From assembly GCA_026874595.1 (NCBI GenBank), contig CM049316.1:41431695-41495694 (forward strand): DNA of 64,000 nucleotides, read 5' to 3'. The notes beneath the pieces were generated by a model that saw nothing but the letters and a program-made list of their open reading frames with translations, ran no database searches and was not told the origin of the DNA. Positions 23,315 to 34,228 of the stretch are shown piece by piece. This stretch comes from Sipunculus nudus (lineage: Eukaryota; Annelida; Sipuncula; Golfingiida; Sipunculidae). Position numbers and translations under genes: made by a program. The stretch's first letter is position 1. The number at the start of each line of letters is the position of its first letter.

Positions 23315-24022
23315 TTACTGGAACTGAAGGTGGATGCTCAGCAACAAGAAATTGACCGTCTGCGTGGTGAGAAAGAAATGCTTGTAGGGGCAGCCCGGAA
23401 TCAGGTGTCACACCTCCAGCAGATCCAGACAATGCAAGCGGAAAATTCCTCCCTGACACAAGAGATCAGTGCACTTAAACAACAGAAAAAGGAGCTCCAG
23501 TTCAAGGTGGAAAAACTCCAAAAAGACCTTGAGGACTCTGGAAAACAGACGGAGACCAATGATCTAATCAACACGTTAAAACGGAAACTTGTGAAATTTT
23601 CCAAAGAAAGGGAAGCATTTTCTGCCAAAGAGAAGGAGTATGCAGGTGCTATAGAGGAACTCAAGGCAGAAAACACAAAATTACGGAAAGCACTGACAGA
23701 CTCAGAGCGCATGCGGGAGGAATCTCAAAAACAGGTAGAGATTTTATTACAAGAGTTGTCACTTTTGAGAAAACATTCGGCCGGAGAAAAAGACAAGCAG
23801 ACTTTCCGTGATTTTGTTCAGTTGAAACGTGAAGTGGCCAACTTAAAGGAGGAGAACGAGGACTTGAAAATTAGAGCCAAATTTGTCAGTCAACAGCGGG
23901 GACTACCAGCGTTAAAAGCTGACCGCTCTCAAGGTCACACAAAAAGTTCAGGGTCAAACAAGGTCAAAAAGAGCAGCAGTGACAGTAGTACGGGTTCTTA
24001 TCCGGCAGTTTCATGGAAATGA
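23315..24022 (+). CDS. Coiled-coil protein, terminal exon (235 codons plus TGA)
   Basis: TTTTACAG at 23314 is a strong acceptor; the first codons are LLELKVDAQQQEIDRLRGEK, in phase with the 19374 exon. Residues 1 to about 190 form an almost unbroken coiled coil with heptad leucines, including LQQIQTMQAENSSL, LINTLKRKLVKFSKER and FVQLKREVANLKEENEDL. A basic, serine-rich tail follows (SGSNKVKKSSSDSSTGS), ending PAVSWK and TGA at 24020-24022. There is no signal peptide or membrane segment. This suggests a structural scaffold such as a centriole or cilium protein, but coiled coils resemble one another and I assign no symbol. AATAAA at 25474-25479 is the first canonical polyadenylation hexamer I see downstream. 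Confidence 0.88.
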   Translation, partial: LLELKVDAQQQEIDRLRGEKEMLVGAARNQVSHLQQIQTMQAENSSLTQEISALKQQKKELQFKVEKLQKDLEDSGKQTETNDLINTLKRKLVKFSKEREAFSAKEKEYAGAIEELKAENTKLRKALTDSERMREESQKQVEILLQELSLLRKHSAGEKDKQTFRDFVQLKREVANLKEENEDLKIRAKFVSQQRGLPALKADRSQGHTKSSGSNKVKKSSSDSSTGSYPAVSWK

Positions 24023-24252
24023 TTATTAGCTTTTATAATCTTATTGTTAATAGTACATTTATTTGTGTTTCCTAAAGATGGCATCTCCCTTCCTTTCATC
24101 AAATGAAATGTTATATGATTGGTTAGTGAACAGCAGCATGTTCAACCAATCAAATGTCAAATCAAATGTCAATCATTAATGTGAAGAACTTGTCAATTTT
24201 GATGGAAGGAAAAGGTTGTACCAGGACCATATTGTTGCATGTGGGGATAATT

Positions 24253-24700
24253 AAGATAAGCTGTGATGGGTAAAATATAATGCATTTGGTGCTGTATTTT
24301 TTTATTAGTGTGCTTTTTGAGTTAACTACAGGTAAGGCCACACCAATCAAAATTCCTCTATGGACTCTTGGATGAAAAAATATTGAGAGAAAGGAGAAAT
24401 TGTATACTTTATTTTTATATGAGAGTGCTTTTTGAATAAGCTACAGGTAAGTAGAAATTGTATACTTTATTTTTATATGAGAGTGCTTTTTGAATAAGCT
24501 ACAGGTAAGGATACACCAAACATAAATTGTTCTATGGACTTTGGGAAGATAAAACATGGAGTGAAAGGGGAAATTTTGTGCTGTATTTTTAAATTAGAGT
24601 GCTTTTTGAATGAGCTACTGGTTAAGCCACAACAAACAAAATTTTTCAACAGGTCACAGATGAAAAAATATGGAGTGAAAGGGCATTTAATATGTTATTG
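24253..24700 (+). repeat. Degenerate tandem repeats of about 120 bp behind the coiled-coil gene
   Basis: GTGCTTTTTGA followed by a CTACAGGTAAG- or CTACTGGTTAAG-type word recurs about four times, along with CTATGGACT and GGAGTGAAAGG blocks. Within it a 58-bp segment is exactly doubled (about 24395-24510). It probably lies in the 3' UTR or just past the gene. Confidence 0.7.
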
Positions 24701-25555
24701 TTTGAGACAAATTATATGATGTGAACTATATGATGTAATTTTGCCATATTGTGGGAAATGCAGGACGTGGACAAGCGTGACCTTAGATACACCTAGAGAC
24801 ATCTATATTCTCAGACAATTACATTTTCGAGCATGTTCTAAATACTCCCTAACTCTTAAAACCAACTTTGCTAAATTTACAAATGAAAGCAAAATTTGTT
24901 ATGTAATTAAGCAAAAAAGACTTGTGTTGCATGACATACCGTTCATGGAAACAAACCTTGTGAACTGTTTGCAAGTGATGTTCACTGTCATGTTCACATT
25001 TGCATACTTGTGGAAGAAATTGGTTTTAAAACCATAATAGATTATTGAAAAAAAAAACAACGATCAATTATAAATTATTTTATTAACTTTCTAGTATTAC
25101 CTTGAAATCTTTTGTGCACTAGTACCTAAAATATTGACCCCAGTAAACAATCTTTCATGTAAATCAGTATCTATAAAAAAAAACCATCGATCCACACACA
25201 TCCAAGGTCGACTTGCTGTCAGATGATTGTTGGCTGCAGAAGTTTCCGTTTTGTTGCGGTTTGTTACTAAAAGTTGGTATATCTCTGACAGGATTAGATT
25301 CTTTTCATGTGCATATTTAATCATTTTAAATTGATCATGCAAAAATGCAATCAGTTTAATCAGTTTTGAAAGAAAAGACCAATAATCAATTTAATCAATT
25401 AATCAGTACACCACTCTTGCGTACACACTTATAGAAATGTGGCTGACATTCTACTCAAGCCGTGATGTATTTGAATAAATCTAATCAGGAGAGCACCAGT
25501 GAACAATATAGTTGAAGCATTGGTGCTGATTCACTGAAAAATTTATTTGTGAACT
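24700..25555. other. Gene-free stretch downstream of the coiled-coil gene
   Basis: AATAAA at 25474-25479 may be the gene's polyadenylation signal. The block at about 25330-25425 matches the repeat end at 9585-9705. Open frames at 24741-25037 (+) and 25097-25342 (-) have no splice support. Confidence 0.3.
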
Positions 25556-25890
25556 AGAAATCTGCATTCTGAGGAATGCAAGCCTCCGCCATGTGGGGGG
25601 GGGGGGGTCCCTGTTGTGGAATGCTCCCCAGCCCACTTTTTCTGTTGACTTATTTGGCTGATACTTTCAGATTCATTCGTGCATAAGTAACTGAACATTT
25701 GTTAATATTCATTTATGATGTTCCTGAATCCGGATCATGTGCTGGTTCCAAACCAAAATCTAATCGTTTCTTCATTGCCCCATTGCTGAAATGCCCTGGA
25801 AATTTCATGAGATTCTGTTCATGACTGTGTGAGTTACAATGTGAACAAACACACACACACAAACAGGGATGAAGGCATACCTTCCTGGAC
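25556..25890 (+). repeat. Dispersed hairpin-headed repeat, copy 3
   Basis: The head GCATTCTGAGGAATGC forms a perfect 6-bp stem, then AAGCCTCCGCCATGTG and a G-run. The shared blocks follow in order: GCATAAGTAACTGAACATTTG, GATCATGTGCTGG, TTCTTCATTGCCCC and CATGAGATTCTGTTCATGAC. An (AC)n tract lies near the end. Confidence 0.75.
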
Positions 25891-28370
25891 AAGGAAAATA
25901 TAGGAGTGGCACTTTTCATTGGTGTGGCCTTATAGGGACTTATTTATGGTGAGGTGTAGTCAGTTCTAGACTGATTTGTATATAAGCTTCACAAGGTAGT
26001 GAAGATTCTCAACTGTGTGATATATAGAAGCTTTCACTTGCATCATTGTATACATCTGTTGTTATTGTGAGAATGACTTGTGTCAGTTTATTTTCATAAA
26101 TCCTGATATACATGCTACAAGTAGTACAACGTCTCATTACTTTTTTATACTGCTGGTTGTTTGCACATTTGCAAGGGAGGTATTGTTTATTTAAGAAACT
26201 ATATTCTATTTTGGTAAATACCTAAATCTATTTAAAAATTGGTAAAACCTGCTAACTGTCACAAATATATATTTAAGACAACCCCATATTAGATGTTGTA
26301 TATTTGCAAATGTGATATCAATATTTGATATGATAAGCACAGAAACTGTGATAAACTCTTATGAACCACCAGTTCTCATCGATATATAGTACAAAAATAT
26401 TGAGAGTTGGTGCTATATTAGCCATATGACTGGTTGTTTATCATTACATTCTCATGTTAAGATGACCCAGAACTCTTAGAAGGATCACTGAATTAAAAAA
26501 GATCACTGATAAAAACAAAGATAGGCTTTCCTTCATGTATAAGATCTGGCTTCATTGACTATTGATTGAATATTCATGAATAAATGATGATTAACAGATA
26601 TACATTAGATACTCACCATTTTGCTGATTTTTTATGATATTTTCTCATAAATCATATGTACTATGCATATATCTATTTATCATCAAGGTCACTGGGAAAA
26701 TTCTTATTAGAAGAATTATCTGGATTTTAGATAAGTAATGCTTTTTAACTGGTTTGTATCATTCAAGTTGTGGTTTAAATTAGCTTTTTCAAACAAATTA
26801 TGCAAACTTATTCTCTGTTTTCGTGCTGAGGTCCACTTACGTCAAGTAATTGTGGTCATACTGGCACTGAAGCCAGTATAACCTTACTCAAAAGGTTGGA
26901 ATATGGACTGGAATATCAGGTGATAAGCCAGCAATACAGTAGTACAACTATAATCTCATATTACTGTTCTATAAACTTACAAAATACCATAGATTAGTTC
27001 AGTATTATCCTAGAGAAGACTGGCATGTGGGGGGGGGGATATGTTAATTGAGCAAAAGATAAAAAAGTCTTTCATATGATTGCCACTAATATGCGCATCA
27101 AATCAGAATTGCCTGATTGCCAAATATGTTACACTATATAGGCTTTGGATAGGTTTATACAGGACTTATGATATGGGTGTGGTTTATTTTACCATTTTCA
27201 CTCCATAATGAATGATTTATTGCCATGTATATCACAGTATATTGAAAATTATTGGACATCAAGATTGTATTACACATCTGGATAGCACAACACATGGCGA
27301 TGAGGAGGGGGCCAAGTCAGATTTTCAGTGATATATTCCACCATGACTGGTTTCAGCAACTCAAAATATGCACATATCTACACAGCATTTGTTCCAGATC
27401 TACCTTGTTTAGCAATTTTTTCAGGGTCTTCATGCACATTAGGGCTGGCACAGGGTCAAGAACCATCAGACCAATGAGAGTGGGGTGTCATAGATTTTAA
27501 ACTTGGAGTTGGATGCACAATGTGATACCACACTGTTATTGGTCTGATTACAGTTGTTCTCCCTGTGCAGCCCTGGTGGTGAGACCCTGAGAATCTTATT
27601 ATATGAAGCAGCAGTTAAAACAAAGGAGATCTGGAATGACTGCAGTGTATACTGTAACTGCTGCGTGAGGAGTTAGCATGACTGAGCATAGAATTTACAC
27701 TTGGAAATGCATCTGTTAGTGCATTTACAGTTGTATTTTATTAAATGCATTTGCATTTAAATGAGCTGACTTGTATTTGAACCAAACCGTTATATGCACA
27801 GTCCATAATCTGATGTTCCAACTCTGTCAATCTGATCAGGGCTTATGTTTAATCTGTTGTTCAAAGAGAGTGCCGTAAATGAAAAAATGTGGCAAACTCC
27901 ATTATGGATGAATTTTTTTTATCTCTGTAAACATTCAGCAATGAATAGGAACTGGGGGGTTTGTTTAATGAAATGATCAAAAGAAAGAATGTAATCACTT
28001 TGAAGGAGTCTTGCAAATGTATATAAGGAGCAGCAGTCCTGCAAAACGTTTACAGGTTGTCCTAAGGTACACGAGTTAAAGATATATGTAATATATATAA
28101 TCCATATGTATAAATATAATTATATGTAAAGTATATATATATAAACAGTGTATGATACATTGATACATGAGTTTAACTAATGTGTATTATATATATATAA
28201 TATGTATGTTATGTATAATGTAATAAAGTAATATGTAGATATGGTAGAGTAAGCATGTGTGTGTGCATGTGTGTGTGCATGTTCAAAGTATGTACACCTG
28301 ATTAAGAAATATTGTACATGTTGAAATAAATAATTTCATAAAAAAAGTGTTATCTTTTTACTACACAGTT
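25891..28370. other. Gene-free AT-rich stretch
   Basis: Contains a small perfect hairpin ATACTGGC-ACTGAA-GCCAGTAT at 26858-26879 and AT-rich runs with (TA)n and (GT)n near 28090-28290. No coding frame is supported. Confidence 0.35.
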
Positions 28371-28371
28371 G

Positions 28372-28374
<3 letters not shown>

Positions 28375-28412
<38 letters not shown>
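28375..28412. repeat. (TA)n microsatellite
   Basis: An uninterrupted TA run of about 38 bases. Confidence 0.95.
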
Positions 28413-28419
<7 letters not shown>

Positions 28420-29148
28420 AATACAAACCATTGTATATCAGTGAGGCATCTATCATTCATACAATAGCATTGTTATCCATCCTCATAAATGAAAAGGACA
28501 GTTTGACAAGATACACAGAGGCTACAATGATTTTACGTTATTAATCCATGTCAGTATACAAATGATATACATGGGAGTATAGACCCATTAAGCTTTCACA
28601 ATAATGTGTCATTTAAGTGTCAGAAAAACAATACAGGTCTGAAGGCTTATACAGTATAGTATGCTATAGTATATATCTGGGCCAGTAAAACAAGGGTTCT
28701 TTAATCTAAATGAAAATAATAGATATTGACAGTACTGATATAACTTTGAAAAGATTCAGATATAAATAACCTGTGCCCTAGTAGAGTATAGATGTCAATC
28801 AAGTTGATGGGGGTAGAACTTCATTTGTCTGTGTGCTCTTCAATTTGTCTCAGATTTAGTTTTCTGTTTAAACTATCTCTCAAGAATGAGTCGTATTTGC
28901 ATAAAACATCCGTGTTATATCAAACAAGAGCTTTTTATTCCAAGTTTGTGTCTAAATTTAATTTTCTGAGTCATCCAGCTGTCTACAGAATGGATATTTC
29001 TATGGAGCAGTGTGTCATACACACACTCACATATACATGATCCTTACCTATCCAAATGCAACAAAGATTATCCAGGTGTGTATGTGCATGTGTGTGTCTT
29101 GGAATCCTGTTCACATGCCTGATATGACATACTTTTATCCTGTTGCAG

Positions 29149-29355
29149 AGTACCTTCAGTTGTTGGGTACTGCACCAGAGGAGGAGGGAGTAAAATAAAT
29201 GTATGATTGAAGAGAGTTTGAAAAATTGTATTTTCAGTTAAACCACCTGAGGAGACACACAATGGATGCACAGCTTCCATGTAGGTGTCTGAACATTAAC
29301 GCTACACAGCTAAAGAGACTGTGCCATGCAGTGTTGCACTTACAATCTGTAAAAA
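29149..29355 (+). CDS. Possible exon or exon pair of an unidentified gene
   Basis: CTTTTATCCTGTTGCAG (to 29148) is a strong acceptor; the frame after it reads YLQLLGTAPEEEGVK and stops at 29196-29198, where AATAAA overlaps the stop. Alternatively, splicing at GGA|GTAAAA to the acceptor ATTTTCAG near 29238 keeps the frame and adds LNHLRRHTMDAQLPCRCLN and more, with an intron of only about 50 bp. I cannot decide between these two and chance. No family is recognised. Confidence 0.25.
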
Positions 29356-30079
29356 TAAAACAGGGAAATACCATTTTAGTGATGTGTGTATGCCTGAGAG
29401 CCATTTGCTGCTTATTCTCTACAAGTTGGGGATAACAGAAAAAAAAGTATTCCACACCAGACAGTTCATATCAGGAAACTCAATGACAAGTGCAGTGCTA
29501 CCACTCTATACTTTCTTTAAAGTAACATACTTTTTTCAGGCAAGACTTTTTTATACTTTTTTCATACTTTTTCCGGGGTTAATACTTTTGCATACTGTTT
29601 TTCTAAAATCATCAGCTTCAGGTGGTGATTATAGGCTGTTTACCTGAACCAACTGATTGGAGTAGACATGCTCTGTCAATATTTCATAATAGTGGCATTT
29701 TACTAGTGGTGATTTTTTTTTGCACATCTTGCCAATCTTTTTTTACAAAATCACTAAATATATAGTACACTGGAATACTAGTATATATATATAAATATAT
29801 ATATATATATTTAGAGCTGAAGCTAGTTTAAAAGTAATGCATGGTGTAAAATTGTACAAAAAAATTGCACCATTTGGCATTGATTTTTCCTTTTTTTTTT
29901 TATACTTTTTCATGTAAGATACTTTTTCCATTATATCAAGAGTGGCAGCACTGCAACAGTGTAAGTGGAAAAGTACAAGTTAATTTCTGTGTATGTTAGT
30001 CTTGATGCAGCTTACACAGATTTATTATATCCAGCATAACATATGAGGCATACTGCACCAGAAAAGGAGGTGATTGAAA
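29356..30079. other. Gene-free AT-rich stretch
   Basis: T-rich with repeated ATACTTTT words and a TA-rich tract at about 29780-29811. Nothing else is supported. Confidence 0.3.
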
Positions 30080-30240
30080 TTAATTTTTGAAGTTTTTCCT
30101 TTTGGAGCATGTCCTGGCCAGGTCCCAGGATGAGCCACCACCTGACAGGGTGACCAGTTTCTGTTTGACCTTGTTTTTATATTGCTTGTCCACAGAGGCC
30201 AGTAAAGTGTCCGCTTCCTTTTGGTGCCACTCGGCCATAT
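30080..30240 (-). CDS. Probable terminal coding exon, unidentified gene
   Basis: On the minus strand, TTTGTTTGCTGGCCTTGCAG (ending 30241) is a strong acceptor. The exon begins with two bases of a split codon, then MAEWHQKEADTLLASVDKQY, NKVKQKLVTLSGGGSSWDLA and RTCSKRKNFKN, and a TAA complementary to 30080-30082. The peptide is 52 residues, basic and hydrophilic, with a helix-like first half and a Gly/Ser hinge, and composition unlike the surrounding AT-rich DNA. There is no membrane segment. Earlier exons would lie to the right; I found none that I trust. No family is assigned. Confidence 0.5.
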
Positions 30241-30626
30241 CTGCAAGGCCAGCAAACAAATTCCAAATCTCATTATATTATCATATTACACACTTGCCTA
30301 TAAAACAATTTACTGTTATAGATTTTGCATAAACTAAACCAAATTCCTAAAAGAAAAACATTGTTTTTGTTCATTTATTTTTCCACACAAAATTAAGATA
30401 AAAAAAAAAAACGAATTGGTTAAAATTTTGATTTGTTGAAAGCTATTGTCACCTCTGTGAGCACTGTAAACTCGGCACAGGAGAAAATCCCTGCGACTAA
30501 AAAATTTATATCTCACCAAAAACATAGTATATCTGACAATGACAGCCCAACGTTTTCAGGGATAAATTAAAACATGTATTGCTAGATTTATTCTAAATTT
30601 TTCTGTGATGTCACACTTTGCACCAG

Positions 30627-30850
30627 CCAATAACATCAGGACCGAGTCTTCCATCACATAGCAACCCCACGTGCTGATACCAAGGAGATCCAATAATTAT
30701 TGGATCTCATTGCTGATACTTTTACAGCAGGATGCTTACTATCATTAAAATTGACGTGTACACCCACATAACGGTGGTCAATTGCAAAGTTGTTAGAGAT
30801 CCAGTCAAACTCTTTATTTATGGTATGTTCCAGCAAAAATTAATTCTTAT
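30627..30850 (-). pseudogene. Decayed fragment resembling an LDL-receptor class B (YWTD) repeat
   Basis: After an acceptor-like ATGCAG (ending 30851) the frame has one early TAA, then LLEHTINKEFDWISNNFAID, HRYVGVHVNFNDSKHPAVKV, then SARGVAM, TGA, WKTRS, TGA, CYW. The order DW-x-x-N-N, D-x-R-Y, then L-x-x-x-R-G-[IV]-A and a final YW matches the class B repeat layout of the LDL-receptor family, although the YWT core itself is replaced. Three in-frame stops show it is not functional. A 39-bp palindromic insertion sits inside. The resemblance is by eye. Confidence 0.35.
30672..30719. repeat. 24-bp perfect palindrome between 9-bp direct repeats
   Basis: 30685-30708 is self-complementary throughout (half-site GAGATCCAATAA). 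TGCTGATAC lies on both sides, at 30672-30680 and 30711-30719. The layout is that of a tiny insertion with duplicated target. Confidence 0.9.
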
Positions 30851-32246
30851 CTGCATGTGATTATAACAATTATTCAACTGAACTAAACTCAAGAATGATG
30901 TCTGGAAAACCACTGGCATTTGGACCAAATTAAAACTGGTTTATTACCAAACAATAACTTCCCTTGAGTAGTTGTATGGATGTCAGACCATTTGTTATTC
31001 AGTAACAACATTTTTTAGCAATTAAAATCAAACCAAGCATTGCATTACCATTTGAACCAACATTTCACATTACAGGTACTGCAGCGTTTGTAGTTTAACC
31101 ACAATCAGACCATCTGTGATCAGAGCTTGACCATTCACACCCATATCAAAACATGCATAAAGCTACAGAGTGCCTATCTAAATTACGCTATATTGTGCCA
31201 GTATTTTACATTATTCAGTATACCACTGGTTGGCCCAAAATCAAACCATGCATTCATACACGCTACAGCATTTGCACCAACATTGGAACATGGAGTAAAG
31301 CATTTGCATCAACACTAGACCATGCATGCAGCATTCATTGGAAGAGTATTTGTACCAATATTATACCAATGTAGAGCATTAGCATGTCAGTTAAACCAAA
31401 ATCAAATAAGCAGTGCTTTATTTTATCTCGGCCAGGTTGCACAGGGATAACGTCCTTCCCTTGGTTGTCTGTTATCAACTAAAATAAAAATTATGAACAG
31501 ATTGTGATGACATTTTGTAGTGGGTTATAAATATATATATATAAAAATAGGCGAATAACTGGATATAAGTAAACCTGATGTGAAGTTGTAGGCTAAAGTC
31601 ATACTAATCAAACTTCCCTGTGCTGTGCATAATGTCATTTTTCACGTACATAGATTCACAGGTGAGCTGCCTGCAGAATAAATTTGTCCCTAATACCAAT
31701 GAATGGCGTGACCACTCCCAAGACAAAGAAATAACCTATATATATGTTGCAATGGTATTGAATAAAATAAATATATCAAGGTGATCCTTTTTACCAAATT
31801 CAATGGGTGTCCCCCCCCCCCCATGTTGTAAACACATGGACATTAACAAAACCAACAGCCTGTGTGCCATTAGGGTCGGTGTTTTCTGGTCTATTTTTTA
31901 TAAGAGGTTCCAGGGATTATCTTTAGTTAACAGACGTCAGATAATATAATAGACCGTTTTAAATATTTAAACATAGATATAACTATGTGCAGAGGGCATG
32001 TAAACAATACTTCACTTTTTTGGACCAGGACAAATATACCTATGTCTAATGTTCGGTATAATATTTGACTATTAATCGAGGAGGGTTGTAAAACCTTAAT
32101 GTTTACCTTAAAAAATTCAGTTGATATTATTATACAACCTTAAAAAATTCAGTTGATATTACTATACTTACCACGCATAAAACTACAAAGTATATCTAAA
32201 TGGTGAGTATTGTCAGTTGAAAAGATCATCTTTAATTTAAGAGAGC
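30851..32246. other. Gene-free stretch
   Basis: Contains repeated ACCAA/CATTTGCACCA words at 30900-31390, a C-run at 31810-31822 followed by a block resembling 45185-45260, and a 32-bp direct duplication (starts 32105 and 32137). No coding frame is supported. Confidence 0.35.
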
Positions 32247-32588
32247 TTAGGCCAATAAAAAAGGTGTGGTTCTCAGGCACTTTTTTCAGAAATCAATGTG
32301 AATTTTTTTTTATCTTTTTTGTATGTTTCGATACAAATGTCATATGATCACAGAAGAAGCATGATAATAACAAATATTTTTTTTTGCTTAACAGGTTAAA
32401 GCACTACATGTCAAAAGAAATCATATCAAAATTTTATTATTTTATCTTCTTGAAAGAAATGTCCGAGTGGCTGGAGCTCAAAATTGGTAAGTTTCTATTG
32501 AAAATCAAAATTAAAATTTTTGATGCGGGGGTTACAATTGACGCGGGCGGTGCCTGAGAACCATAATTTTTTTTTTTTTTTTGCCTTA
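32247..32588 (+). mobile_element. TIR MITE (CTCAGGCAC family), copy 2
   Basis: The left TTAGGCC then GGTTCTCAGGCAC and the right GTGCCTGAGAACC then a T-run and GCCTTA form nested inverted repeats. Internal GTCCGAGTGGCTGGAGC, TGCGGGGGTTACAATTGACG and CGGGCGGTGCC are shared with copy 3. This is the best preserved of the three. Non-coding. Confidence 0.8.
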
Positions 32589-33392
32589 CCATTGTAAAGT
32601 GTTTTTTGATGTTCTTAAGTTCATCACAAGGTATATAGACAGACTGGTGATCTTTAAAGATTTATTTAGGTTTAACGATCCCAAGTTTCATGTATAGCAT
32701 GTATAGGTTGGCTTATCTCTCATATAACATGTACTTATATTACATTTCAGTAAACATACGCAAGTCATGAAGATCTTCAATAAACTCATGATCTACTTGA
32801 AAAAAGTACCTATTATGCTCCTTGATTAAATGTACAAATTTAATTGAGGCATCTCCTGATTTTACGTAAACCAATGAAACTTTGGTCTTTGTGGAAAGAA
32901 TCCGAGTTTGAAATCTTCTTGTCTAAATTTTCATTTTGGGATATTAAAGGAATTTAATCATATGTGAAATAAAACCTTGTGTTCATGACTGTTTATCTAA
33001 TTGTCCGCCATCCATCCCGCAACAAAAAATACTGCCACAGCGAATGGATTAGTTACAGTGAAAGTCCATTTAGATGATTAATTTGTACAAGAAATAAATT
33101 AAGTAGACTTTTTGCATAAGGAACAATGCAAAAGGATACTTCTAAAGATTACAGGGAGTACACTTGAGTAAACATGCTGGTATATTTTTTTTATGGTTTA
33201 AAAGTCACCTGATCTTGAAAGTTCTGACATATAGTAGAAAAAGAAAATGAGTATTTTGAAAAGAAAGTCATTAGTTGGTTGAACATCTCTTTAGGCTTTG
33301 GAACATGACCTGACTGATACACATGGGACTGGAGGGGAAGGATGGGGGTGGGGGGAGGGTCCAGTTTGCTCAGTGAAAGACAAAACCAGAAC
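32589..33392. other. Gene-free AT-rich stretch
   Basis: No feature seen. Confidence 0.3.
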
Positions 33393-33730
33393 AAGAAATC
33401 TGCATCCTAAGGAATGCAAGCCTTTGCCATGTGGGGGGGGGGGGGGTCCCGACTGAGGGATGCCTCAAAAACCCTGTTTGTAATCACTTATTCAGCACAT
33501 ATTCCTAGGTTCGTTCGTGCGTATGTGACTATACATTTGCGAATATTCCTCAATGGGGTTCCTGAATCCGGATAATGTGCCGGATCTACACAAAAATCTG
33601 ATCGATTCTTGATTTGCCCATTTCCAGGGGGAAAAAATTCTTGAGATTCCGTTCATTTAAGTGTGAGTTATGCTATGAACAAACACACATACGGGGATTA
33701 ACATCTATACCTCGAAGGCAATAATAATAC
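33393..33730 (+). repeat. Dispersed hairpin-headed repeat, copy 4
   Basis: The head GCATCCTAAGGAATGC keeps the stem with one weakened pair. AAGCCTTTGCCATGTG, a G-run, GCGTATGTGACTATACATTTG and GAGATTCCGTTCAT follow in the family order. Confidence 0.75.
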
Positions 33731-33919
33731 TGGTTTTTTTTGTGGGAAGAGGGGGGCGTCTCAAAACGTGCACTTTTGTCACTGATGATAATGTTATCTA
33801 ACATGTTTTTTTATTCATAAGGCAATTGACAGTATGCAGGTCATCTGAACTACTGCGTGCAATAATATTTTGTTCGTCAACCTTGCGTTCGGCCCTTACC
33901 AAGGCGCAAATAAAAACCA

Positions 33920-34228
33920 TTAGGCCAAAATAAAAAAAAGTATGGTTCTCCAGCACTTTTTTTTCAGAAATCAGTGCTGGCGGGCGGTATTTTATTTTTG
34001 ACCTTTTATGTATGTTTCAATAAAATGTCACATGTCAAGGAAAAGCATGAAAATAACAGATTTTTTTTTTGGCTAAACAGGTAAAAGCACTACATTAATT
34101 GTACTATTTCATTTTCTTGAAAGATAGAAATCAAAATAAACAAATTTTTATACGGGGGTTCAAATTGACGCGGGCGGTGCCTGAGATCCTTGCCTTTTAT
34201 TTGATTTTTTTTTTTTTTTTTTGCCTTA
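33920..34228 (+). mobile_element. TIR MITE (CTCAGGCAC family), copy 3
   Basis: The left TTAGGCCAAAATAAAA then GGTTCTCCAGCAC and the right GGTGCCTGAGATCC then a T-run and GCCTTA. It keeps the ACGGGGGTTCAAATTGACG block but lacks the GTCCGAGTGGC segment, so it carries an internal deletion. Confidence 0.75.

Noticed and set aside
29010-29455. Overlapping ORFs on both strands near 29.0-29.4 kb
   Set aside because: Only the segment behind the strong acceptor at 29148 has any support; the others are shadows.
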